From the NCBI GenBank assembly GCA_963169155.1, contig CAUJGI010000379.1, forward strand, positions 1-8,231: DNA of 8,231 nt. Direction: 5' to 3'. The notes beneath the pieces were generated by a model. That model did no database searches. It saw only the letters and a program-made list of their open reading frames with translations, and had not been told where the DNA came from. Shown here one piece after another: positions 1 through 5,059 of the stretch. Within the stretch, counting starts at the first letter, position 1. Each line of letters begins with the position of its first letter. The DNA comes from Chloroflexota bacterium. GTDB taxonomy: Bacteria; Chloroflexota; Anaerolineae; Promineifilales; Promineifilaceae. A program made the translations under genes and the position numbers.

Positions 1-1151
1 AGAAAACCAGGACGGCGCACCAACAAAATGGAGCCAGCTTCTGCCTGCAAAATTTCGGTAGCGTGCCGGGCAATCAGGGCCAGCATCTCTTCCGGGGAGA
101 CGCGCCCCACCTTGCTCACTATCTGGCTGGCTGCCAGAGTTAGCTTTTCCAGCCGGGTCACCTTGCTGCTGTCTTGCTGCACGAGATCGGCATTCACAAT
201 GGCAATTGCTGCCTGATCGGCAAAAGATTGCAGCAGGCGGGCTTCTTTGGGCGTAAATTCACGCCCAACCTCATCATCCACGTACAGCACGCCCACAATG
301 CGGTTTTGCCATTTCAGCCGCAGCAGCACTTCAACCACGGCGTTATCCCCTCGCTCATCGGCAAACAACCCGGCCTTGCCGGGGAAATCGGCATAGTGCG
401 GCACAATGAGGAACGGCTGCCCGGTAGCCACCAACTGCCCTGCCATCCCTTCGCCTTTTTTCAAGGTGACGCCGCGCGCCTGGTGGTTTTGACGGCCGTA
501 TTCCACCACCACCGTCAACGATTCACACACCGGGTCATATTCGTAAATACCGCCGCTTTTACCGCCCAGCAGCGTCACCGCCTGCTGCAAGATCAGGTAA
601 AGCAGCTCATCACGATGCGGCTGGCTGGTCATGGCGTGGGTGGTCCGGCGCAGGGTGGCTAGCTGCGATTGGCTGTACTGTGCCTCGCGCCGCCACTGGT
701 CGGTTTCACTCTGGGCTGTCTGCACCAACCGTTTGTAGTGCAGAAATTCGGCCGTATCCTGCACCGCCAGGCCCAATTCGGGCAGCGGCAGCTGCACCGA
801 CACCTGACGATAAATCCCCGCCCGCCGCAGCTGCACCGTAGAATAGGCGCTATCAGACATGATCAGGACGAGCAATTCGGGGAACTGCTTATGGATGGGC
901 GGCATGAGCTGGCGCACAGTGACAATTTGACGGCCGTTTTTCACTGAAGGCAGCGAATCGGGCAGGAGGAGAATGTCGTAGTGCGTTTGGGCTTCGCCGC
1001 TGCCGTCTACGAGAGCAGCTAAGAGATGTTCGGCGGTGGTAACGGCCGTTACCTTGACCCGGCACTGCTCTTGCAAATATCGCTCTATCTGGCCGCGCAA
1101 TTGGGGATTTTCGATGCCAATCAGCAAGTTGGTAGGTGGTAGGTGTCTCAT
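1..1151 (-). CDS. Signalling protein: degenerate receiver-like domain plus GAF domain(s); C-terminus cut by window edge
   Basis: Reading the minus strand from the ATG at 1149-1151 gives 383 residues with no stop before the window edge. Residues about 7-130 have the alternating strand/helix pattern of a response-regulator receiver, but the usual phospho-acceptor position (after DILLL, residues 59-63) is Pro64, with an Asp one place later, and the conserved Lys-Pro near the end is replaced (QLPLPEL, 120-126). This looks like a pseudo-receiver that is probably not phosphorylated normally. Residues about 137-177 form a charged, Gln-rich linker. Residues about 178-325 are a GAF domain (GEGMAGQLVATGQPF at 233-247, VGVLYVDD at 286-293, FADQAAIAI at 310-318). 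A second GAF-like segment starts near 334. No kinase, GGDEF or output domain lies within the window, so the output is unknown. The start has weak purine-rich sequence upstream (GGGAG, AAAGG). Family assignment is confident for GAF and moderate for the receiver. Confidence 0.85.
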   Translation of the reverse strand, partial: MRHLPPTNLLIGIENPQLRGQIERYLQEQCRVKVTAVTTAEHLLAALVDGSGEAQTHYDILLLPDSLPSVKNGRQIVTVRQLMPPIHKQFPELLVLIMSDSAYSTVQLRRAGIYRQVSVQLPLPELGLAVQDTAEFLHYKRLVQTAQSETDQWRREAQYSQSQLATLRRTTHAMTSQPHRDELLYLILQQAVTLLGGKSGGIYEYDPVCESLTVVVEYGRQNHQARGVTLKKGEGMAGQLVATGQPFLIVPHYADFPGKAGLFADERGDNAVVEVLLRLKWQNRIVGVLYVDDEVGREFTPKEARLLQSFADQAAIAIVNADLVQQDSSKVTRLEKLTLAASQIVSKVGRVSPEEMLALIARHATEILQAEAGSILLVRRPGF

Positions 1152-1234
1152 TTTGCCTTTACTCCCGAAATGCAACCTGAGGCGCAATGTTAGCGGTGAT
1201 GCAATTGAAATATCTGGCCCTGACTCTACGCAAC

Positions 1235-1243
1235 TTTATACCA
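1235..1243 (-). promoter_or_regulatory. Candidate extended -10 promoter for the GAF-domain gene
   Basis: On the minus strand this reads TGGTATAAA, an extended -10 element (TG, one base, then TATAAA). It lies about 84 bases before the ATG at 1151. No good -35 hexamer sits at 16-18 bases; the nearest TTGACA (1274-1279) is too far away. The gene may rely on the extended -10 or on an activator. Prediction from sequence only. Confidence 0.4.
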
Positions 1244-1261
1244 CAACTGGCGCACAGAACT

Positions 1262-1278
1262 CTGTCAGTATTCTGTCA
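1262..1278. promoter_or_regulatory. Pho-box-like direct repeat
   Basis: CTGTCA occurs twice with a five-base spacer, an 11-base period (1262-1267 and 1273-1278). This spacing and sequence match the core of the E. coli Pho box. On the other strand it reads TTGACA, five bases, CTGACA, resembling Bacillus PhoP repeats. It lies directly upstream of the candidate -10 of the GAF-domain gene, where an OmpR/PhoB-type regulator could bind. Binding by PhoB/PhoP is inference; other winged-helix regulators also use 11-base direct repeats. Confidence 0.35.
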
Positions 1279-1325
1279 ATCAACTAACAGGCAATTTTGG
1301 CAGACTCAAAACCAGCCAGAAATGA

Positions 1326-1394
1326 AAAAGCCGCGGATGGCACAGACTCACGCGGATTGTGCATTAAATCCGTGAAAATCCGCGTCATCCGCGG
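1326..1394 (-). terminator. Probable terminator of the S41-S41-smpB operon, made from repeat copy A
   Basis: Read on the minus strand, the palindrome of copy A ends CCGCGG and is followed at once by CTTTTT. It begins 28 bases past the smpB stop codon. The strong GC-rich outer stem (9 bp, then 7 bp after a bulge) plus the short T-run has the form of an intrinsic terminator. The large internal loop and bulge make efficiency uncertain. Confidence 0.55.
1331..1394. repeat. Intergenic imperfect palindrome built of 9-base ATCCGCG-type units (copy A)
   Basis: The left arm CCGCGGATG (1331-1339) plus ACGCGGA (1350-1356) pairs perfectly with TCCGCGT (1379-1385) plus CATCCGCGG (1386-1394); ten unpaired bases lie between the two left arm segments. 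The right side is made of near-tandem units: ATCCGTGAAA (1368), ATCCGCGTC (1378), ATCCGCGGC (1387). A relative lies at 8127-8188. The arrangement suggests a dispersed repeat family confined to gaps between genes. Confidence 0.75.
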
Positions 1395-1422
1395 CGAAGA
1401 TTTTGTTCCAGGGAGTTCGAGC

Positions 1423-1893
1423 CTAGCGGTACTTTTCGCGGAGCGCGCGCTGAACCTGGCGGTCAGTGTCTCGCTTGGCCAGGGTCTGGCGTTTGTCGTG
1501 CAGCTTTTTACCACGCGCCAGGGCTACTTCCAGCTTGGCACGGCCGTTTTTCAGGTAGAGCATGGTGGGAATGGCCGTTAACCCCTTCTGACTCAGGTCT
1601 TCCAAAATCTTGCCAATTTCCCGGCGGTGCAGCAGCAGCTTACGCGGGCGCGTTGGCTCGTGATTTTGCCGGTTGCCGTGTTCGTACTCGGCAATGTGCG
1701 CTTCCACCAGCCACAATTCCCCATCACGCGGCTGCACAAAGCTGCGGGCCAGGCTCACCCGGTTGGCCCGCACCGATTTGATTTCTGTGCCCGTCAATAC
1801 CAGACCTGCCTCAAAAAACTCCACCAGCTCATATTCATGACGGGCCCGCTTGTTTTTGGCAATAACTTTCTTGCCAGTATCTTGTTGCTTCAT
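1423..1893 (-). CDS. smpB: SsrA-binding protein SmpB
   Basis: The 156-residue product has the family's usual length and motifs. It is the partner of tmRNA in trans-translation: it binds the tRNA-like domain, brings tmRNA to ribosomes stalled on broken mRNAs, and allows tagging of the nascent chain. Visible signatures are an N-terminal basic start (NKRARHEYELVE, 14-25), GTEIKSVR (35-42), HIAEYEHGNRQNHEPTRPRK (66-85) followed by LLLHRREI, and the basic C-terminal tail (KKLHDKRQTLAKRD, 129-142) that family knowledge places in the empty mRNA channel. The ATG lies six bases after the stop of the upstream peptidase gene. The Shine-Dalgarno sequence is weak (GCAGGGCG inside the upstream gene), so translational coupling is likely. 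No tmRNA gene was recognised in the window. Function is near certain. Confidence 0.97.
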   Translation of the reverse strand: MKQQDTGKKVIAKNKRARHEYELVEFFEAGLVLTGTEIKSVRANRVSLARSFVQPRDGELWLVEAHIAEYEHGNRQNHEPTRPRKLLLHRREIGKILEDLSQKGLTAIPTMLYLKNGRAKLEVALARGKKLHDKRQTLAKRDTDRQVQRALREKYR

Positions 1894-1899
1894 TTTATT

Positions 1900-3288
1900 T
1901 TATTCGCCCTGCAGGTACTCAATCGCCTCGTTAAGCTGAATGTCTACCTCGGCATCAAATTCCATTTCCACCACCACATCAGGCGTAATACCAGCTTTGT
2001 CGATGGTGTTGTTGTTGGGCGTGTACCAGCGAGCAATCGTCACGCGCATCTCGGAGCCGTCGGACAACTGGTGCACCTGCTGCACCGAACCTTTACCAAA
2101 GGTCACGTCGCCGATGAGGACAGCACGGCCGTTATCCTGAATCGCCCCGGCCACAATTTCTGAAGCGCTGGCGCTGCCGGCATTCACCAGCACCACCAAC
2201 GGCAAACCTTCACCCACGTCACCATCATCAGCGCGGAACACCTGGTCCAGGCCCGAGTTGTTGCGCTCGAACAGCACAATGCTGTCTGTGAGGAACAAAT
2301 CGGCAATGCTGATCGACTGGTTCAAGAAGCCACCAGGATTATCACGTAAATCAAAGATGACGCTCTCTGCCCCCTGGTCCAACAAAGTTTGCAGCGCTTC
2401 AACCGTTTTTTCCGTGGCGGTCTGGTCGAAGGTGGTCAGCTTGATGTAGGCAATGTTGCCCTCCAGCATTTCCGACTCCACGGTAAGAATCTCAAAACGC
2501 ACGCGGGTGATGGTGAAATCCAGCGGCTCTTCAACATCTGGGCGGGCAATGGTGAGCGTTACCTCGGTACCCCGCGGCCCACGGACCCGCAAAATCACCT
2601 CGTCAAAGCTCAGGTCCTGCACCGACACACCATCAACGGCCACCACGATATCTCCCGGCAGCAGCCCGGCCAAGTCGGCCGGTTGGTCAGGGATGGGGCG
2701 CACAATTTCAAACAGCCCTTCTTCGGTTTCGCGCACGTAGGCGCCAATGCCTTCAACAGAGCCACCGGCGTCTTCACGCAGGCGGGCCGCCACTTCTGGC
2801 CGAATGAAGCGCGTATACTCATCGTCCAACGTATCCAACGATCCTTCAATAGCGGAGTAAAGGATTTCATTGTTCACCGGGATTTCGCCGTCATACTCCT
2901 CTTCAACCAGGCTCCAGGCCTCAAAGAAAAGGTCAAAATCAATCTCGTCCACTTCTTCCAGACGCGGGGCTGCTTCGGCCGTTTCCGGGCTGCTTTCCAC
3001 TTCACTCTCGACCGCGTCGTCAGCCGACGACGCGGCGGGCGCTTCACCCGCTTCGGAGCCAACCACTACGGGCACTTCTACCTCGCGCGTCACCTCAACT
3101 TCGCGGGTTACCTCACGCAGTTCGGTCAACGTCTCGGTGATGGTTTCCTGGTTGGCAGTGGCCCGGCCGATGGCAAACCCGGCAACGGCCGTTGCCACAC
3201 ACAGCAGCAGCCCGGCAATGGCCACAATAAAGAGCAGGGTCCGGTTTGTCCGGGGCGGTTGGTTGGTTGGCGTGTATTCGTCATTCAT
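1900..3288 (-). CDS. C-terminal processing peptidase (S41 family), PDZ-containing, membrane-anchored; downstream paralog
   Basis: 462 residues from the chosen ATG (3286-3288), which has AAGGAT six bases upstream. An upstream in-frame ATG at 3318 would overlap the previous gene and lacks such a site. Order: short cytoplasmic tail; membrane segment about 17-41; acidic stalk 42-118 with a TREVEV tandem repeat; N-terminal helical part with EYTRFIRP (157-164); PDZ domain about 175-260; S41 core. Catalytic residues by family comparison are Ser374 in GSASASE (371-377), Lys399 in FGKG and Gln403; DLRDNPGG (313-320) is the core glycine motif. It should cut proteins near hydrophobic C-termini outside the cytoplasm. 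The following gene is smpB, six bases on. It is clearly paralogous to the gene just upstream. Processing of specific precursors is an alternative to general quality control. Confidence 0.93.
   Translation of the reverse strand: MNDEYTPTNQPPRTNRTLLFIVAIAGLLLCVATAVAGFAIGRATANQETITETLTELREVTREVEVTREVEVPVVVGSEAGEAPAASSADDAVESEVESSPETAEAAPRLEEVDEIDFDLFFEAWSLVEEEYDGEIPVNNEILYSAIEGSLDTLDDEYTRFIRPEVAARLREDAGGSVEGIGAYVRETEEGLFEIVRPIPDQPADLAGLLPGDIVVAVDGVSVQDLSFDEVILRVRGPRGTEVTLTIARPDVEEPLDFTITRVRFEILTVESEMLEGNIAYIKLTTFDQTATEKTVEALQTLLDQGAESVIFDLRDNPGGFLNQSISIADLFLTDSIVLFERNNSGLDQVFRADDGDVGEGLPLVVLVNAGSASASEIVAGAIQDNGRAVLIGDVTFGKGSVQQVHQLSDGSEMRVTIARWYTPNNNTIDKAGITPDVVVEMEFDAEVDIQLNEAIEYLQGE
3073..3114 (-). 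repeat. Tandem TREVEV-coding repeat in the stalk of the downstream S41 peptidase
   Basis: Residues 59-72 of the peptidase read EVTREVEVTREVEV: the six-residue unit TREVEV twice, preceded by a partial EV. The 18-base units are diverged at the DNA level. The stretch lies just outside the membrane segment and may form an extended or coiled stalk. Similar Thr-Arg-Glu-Val-Glu-Val strings are, from general knowledge, common in exported Chloroflexota proteins. Confidence 0.7.
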
Positions 3289-3292
3289 GAAA

Positions 3293-3300
3293 CTATCCTT
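3293..3300 (-). promoter_or_regulatory. Ribosome binding site fixing the start of the downstream S41 gene
   Basis: The minus strand reads AAGGATAG here. Its AAGGAT core ends six bases before the ATG at 3288. It overlaps the stop codon of the upstream peptidase gene, supporting ATG-3288 over the earlier in-frame ATG at 3318 and suggesting coupled translation. Confidence 0.8.
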
Positions 3301-4516
3301 ATTCATCCAATTGAACAATCTTCTGCAGCTCTAAAAGCGCCTGATTCAAAACAGCGTCACGGCCGTTGTCAATATCTTCCTGGGACACCGTCACCAAAAT
3401 GTCGGGCTGCAACCCCTGCTGATCCAGCTGATGACGGTTGGGTGTAAACCAGCGCGATGACGTGACGTGCACCGAAGAGCCGTCACTGAGATCATACACG
3501 AGCTGCACGGACCCCTTGCCAAAGGTGGGCGAACTGCCCACCAGCAGCGCCCGCCCGCGATCCTGCAGTGCCCCGGCCAAAATCTCGCTGGAGCTGGCCG
3601 AACCGCCATCCACCAAAATCATAAGGGGAATGTCGGGTGCCAGCGTTTCGCTGGTCGCTTCGTAAATGCGCTCTTCTTCACCGCGCGACTGCTGGTACAA
3701 AATCGGGCCATCGCTCAAAAAGTGGTCCGCCACCGACACGGCGGCATCCAACAGCCCACCCCCGTTCCCGCGTAAATCCAGAATGAGTTGGGTCGCCCCT
3801 TGTGCTTGCAGGTCAAGAACGGCCGTTGCAATCTCATTCGCGCTTTCCCCACTGAACCGGGTTAACTGAATATAGCCCACCTGATCATTCTCGCGCAAGA
3901 GGCGGTAACTTACCGAAGGAATCAAGATATCGCCGCGCTCCACCTCAATGTCTACCGGTTCCGTCTCGCCCAGATGCAGCACGGTCAGCACCACCTTCGT
4001 GCCTTTCTCGCCCCGAACCAGGTCAACCACCTGCTGCACCGTAAACTCGGCGGTGATCTCCACCCCATCCACCGCCAGCAGCTCATCGCCCGACAAAATC
4101 CCGGCCGCTTCAGCCGGGTTGCCCGGGATCGGTTCCAGGTAAATCGGGCCCCCTTCTTCGGGGCGGGAAACTGTGGCGCCAATGCCGCCAAACGTGCCTT
4201 GCAGCGACTGCCGCTCAATTTCGCGATCCACCGGTTCCACAAAAAAGGTGTACGGATCGCCCAACAGGGCAATCGAACCCTGGATCGCGCCGTAGGTTAA
4301 CTCTTTGGCCGTGGGCAGTTCGCCCAGGAAGTTGTCTTCAATGTGCCCCCACGCTTCCCAGAAGAGCGCAAACTCAAAAGTATCTTCGGTTTGAACGCTG
4401 ACTTCGCCCCGACGCATCTCTAAAAAATCATTGGTGAAATAACCGGCAACAAAAGCGCTTACCGCCAGCAAAACAAGCAGCAGTGTAGCAAACAAATTAC
4501 GTAGACGTTCAGACAT
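3299..4516 (-). CDS. C-terminal processing peptidase (S41 family), PDZ-containing, membrane-anchored; first gene of operon
   Basis: 405 residues. A hydrophobic segment at about 8-28 with no clear cleavage site suggests an uncleaved anchor with the enzyme outside. An N-terminal helical region (FALFWEAWGHIEDNF, 49-63; DPYTFFVEP, 87-95) leads to FGGIGATV (109-116), a PDZ domain about 110-195 that selects C-termini, and the S41 core with DLRGNGGG (247-254). By family comparison the dyad is Ser308 in GSASSSE (305-311) and Lys334 in FGKG, with Gln338. One extra residue (SSP, 328-330) lies between nucleophile and lysine compared with its paralog. The stop is ten bases before the next gene. The start has only GAGAA as a poor ribosome site. 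It lacks the acidic stalk of its neighbour, so the two may sit at different distances from the membrane. General tail-specific proteolysis or dedicated precursor processing are both possible. Confidence 0.93.
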   Translation of the reverse strand: MSERLRNLFATLLLVLLAVSAFVAGYFTNDFLEMRRGEVSVQTEDTFEFALFWEAWGHIEDNFLGELPTAKELTYGAIQGSIALLGDPYTFFVEPVDREIERQSLQGTFGGIGATVSRPEEGGPIYLEPIPGNPAEAAGILSGDELLAVDGVEITAEFTVQQVVDLVRGEKGTKVVLTVLHLGETEPVDIEVERGDILIPSVSYRLLRENDQVGYIQLTRFSGESANEIATAVLDLQAQGATQLILDLRGNGGGLLDAAVSVADHFLSDGPILYQQSRGEEERIYEATSETLAPDIPLMILVDGGSASSSEILAGALQDRGRALLVGSSPTFGKGSVQLVYDLSDGSSVHVTSSRWFTPNRHQLDQQGLQPDILVTVSQEDIDNGRDAVLNQALLELQKIVQLDE

Positions 4517-4604
4517 AGCGTTTCTCGACGAAGCTCAAAAGGTACCGCACATTCCCAGACTGAAGTTATAAGCAGGCCCATTATGATTCAGTGGCGGCGA
4601 TCAT

Positions 4605-4632
4605 AAAACAAAACCGGAAAAGATCCGGGTTT
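4605..4632 (-). terminator. Terminator-like hairpin in the leader of the S41-S41-smpB operon
   Basis: Read leftward, AAACCCGG, a seven-base loop and CCGGTTT form a 7-bp stem with one bulged base, running into TTTTGTTTT. It lies about 90 bases before the first peptidase gene and downstream of the candidate promoter at 4776-4803. This is where an attenuator would sit. The stem is short, so read-through would be considerable. Confidence 0.35.
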
Positions 4633-4640
4633 CACTTAAC

Positions 4641-4655
4641 GAATTCATAGAATTC
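4641..4655. repeat. Small palindrome GAATTC-ATA-GAATTC
   Basis: Two GAATTC hexamers separated by three bases make both a direct and an inverted repeat within the minus-strand leader. It could be an operator half-site pair or chance; nothing else supports a function. Confidence 0.4.
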
Positions 4656-4664
4656 AGCATGAGT

Positions 4665-4699
4665 GAGGGCTTGTAGGCCGCGCCCTCTGGGTAAAGGGC
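4665..4699. repeat. Overlapping alternative hairpins in the S41 operon leader
   Basis: GAGGGC (4665-4670) can pair with GCCCTC (4682-4687), and GCCCT (4682-4686) can instead pair with AGGGC (4695-4699). The two stems share the middle segment and exclude each other. Together with the downstream terminator-like hairpin this is a switch-like arrangement. No known riboswitch class was recognised. Confidence 0.35.
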
Positions 4700-4775
4700 T
4701 GCCCGTGAATGGCGGAAATAGCAGATTAATGAATGAGCTTTTATTAAAAATTTCGGTAGCGTACAGCAAATGAAA

Positions 4776-4803
4776 ATTGTAGCACAGGTGATTGGTGAGG
4801 CAA
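4776..4803 (-). promoter_or_regulatory. Candidate promoter for the S41-S41-smpB operon
   Basis: On the minus strand TTGCCT (4798-4803) is followed after 16 bases by an extended -10, TGCTACAAT (TACAAT at 4776-4781). Transcription would start near 4769 and leave a leader of about 250 bases. It overlaps the opposite-strand candidate promoter at 4788-4816. Confidence 0.45.
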
Positions 4804-4816
4804 TCTACTGTATAAT
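4788..4816 (+). promoter_or_regulatory. Candidate promoter for the GH3 gene
   Basis: A perfect TATAAT (4811-4816) lies 17 bases after GTGATT (4788-4793), a poor -35. Transcription would start near 4823 and give a leader of about 237 bases before the GH3 start. The -10 match is exact, but this AT-rich stretch makes chance occurrence plausible. Confidence 0.45.
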
Positions 4817-4866
4817 AAAATGCATCGGATCGTCCTTCCTGGTCTGGAAAAGGGCAGCAGGCTGAC

Positions 4867-4918
4867 GTAATTGGCAGAAAGCTCTCGAAATAAGATTAAC
4901 CACAAATCTGCCAATTAC
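4867..4918. repeat. Perfect 12-bp inverted repeat in the GH3 leader
   Basis: GTAATTGGCAGA (4867-4878) is matched exactly by TCTGCCAATTAC (4907-4918), with a 28-base spacer. In RNA it would form a stable stem with a large loop; in DNA the arms are about four helical turns apart, fitting two operator half-sites. No T-run follows, so it is not an intrinsic terminator. Confidence 0.6.
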
Positions 4919-4990
4919 TTGAGCAATCCGCACCGAATTAAGCCTTTTTCTTTCAAAAGCTTTGGCGGTTTACTTAACAGACCGTGAAGT

Positions 4991-5013
4991 GAGCAAAAAC
5001 GCCGCTTTGCCTC
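4991..5013 (+). repeat. Small hairpin upstream of the GH3 ribosome binding site
   Basis: GAGCAAA (4991-4997) and TTTGCCTC (5006-5013) pair with one bulged C around an eight-base loop. It lies about 40 bases before the ribosome binding site. It is weak, and is reported because it extends the chain of inverted repeats in this leader. Confidence 0.3.
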
Positions 5014-5049
5014 ATCGATCCGGCACAATAGATTTTTATTTCAACTTTT

Positions 5050-5056
5050 AAGGGAG
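5050..5056 (+). promoter_or_regulatory. Ribosome binding site of the GH3 gene
   Basis: AAGGGAG lies only three bases before the TTG at 5060, and 12 and 21 bases before in-frame TTG (5069) and GTG (5078). None of the spacings is ideal, so the exact start is uncertain by up to six codons. No in-frame ATG exists upstream before the stop at 4985. Confidence 0.55.
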
Positions 5057-5059
5057 CAA

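Noticed and set aside
49..64. Exact 16-base match to 4747-4762 (AAAATTTCGGTAGCGT)
   Set aside because: One copy is coding and the other intergenic, and similarity does not extend beyond the match. A 16-mer match in a window this size has a chance of roughly one to two percent, so it is probably coincidence.
1400..1425. Possible tRNA- or tmRNA-like T-arm (GGCTCGAACTCCC on the minus strand) next to smpB
   Set aside because: No acceptor stem, anticodon arm or tag-coding frame could be found around it.
3289..3318. Earlier in-frame ATG (3318) for the downstream S41 gene
   Set aside because: It would overlap the upstream gene and lacks a ribosome site, whereas ATG-3288 has a well-spaced AAGGAT.
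2389..3447. Plus-strand open frame of 352 residues opposite the downstream S41 peptidase
   Set aside because: Its product is rich in His, Arg, Gln and Phe with no motif, and it lies wholly antisense to a gene with a complete catalytic domain.
4729..4773. 14-codon plus-strand frame in the divergent gap
   Set aside because: No ribosome binding site and too short to support as a gene; it overlaps the candidate minus-strand leader.
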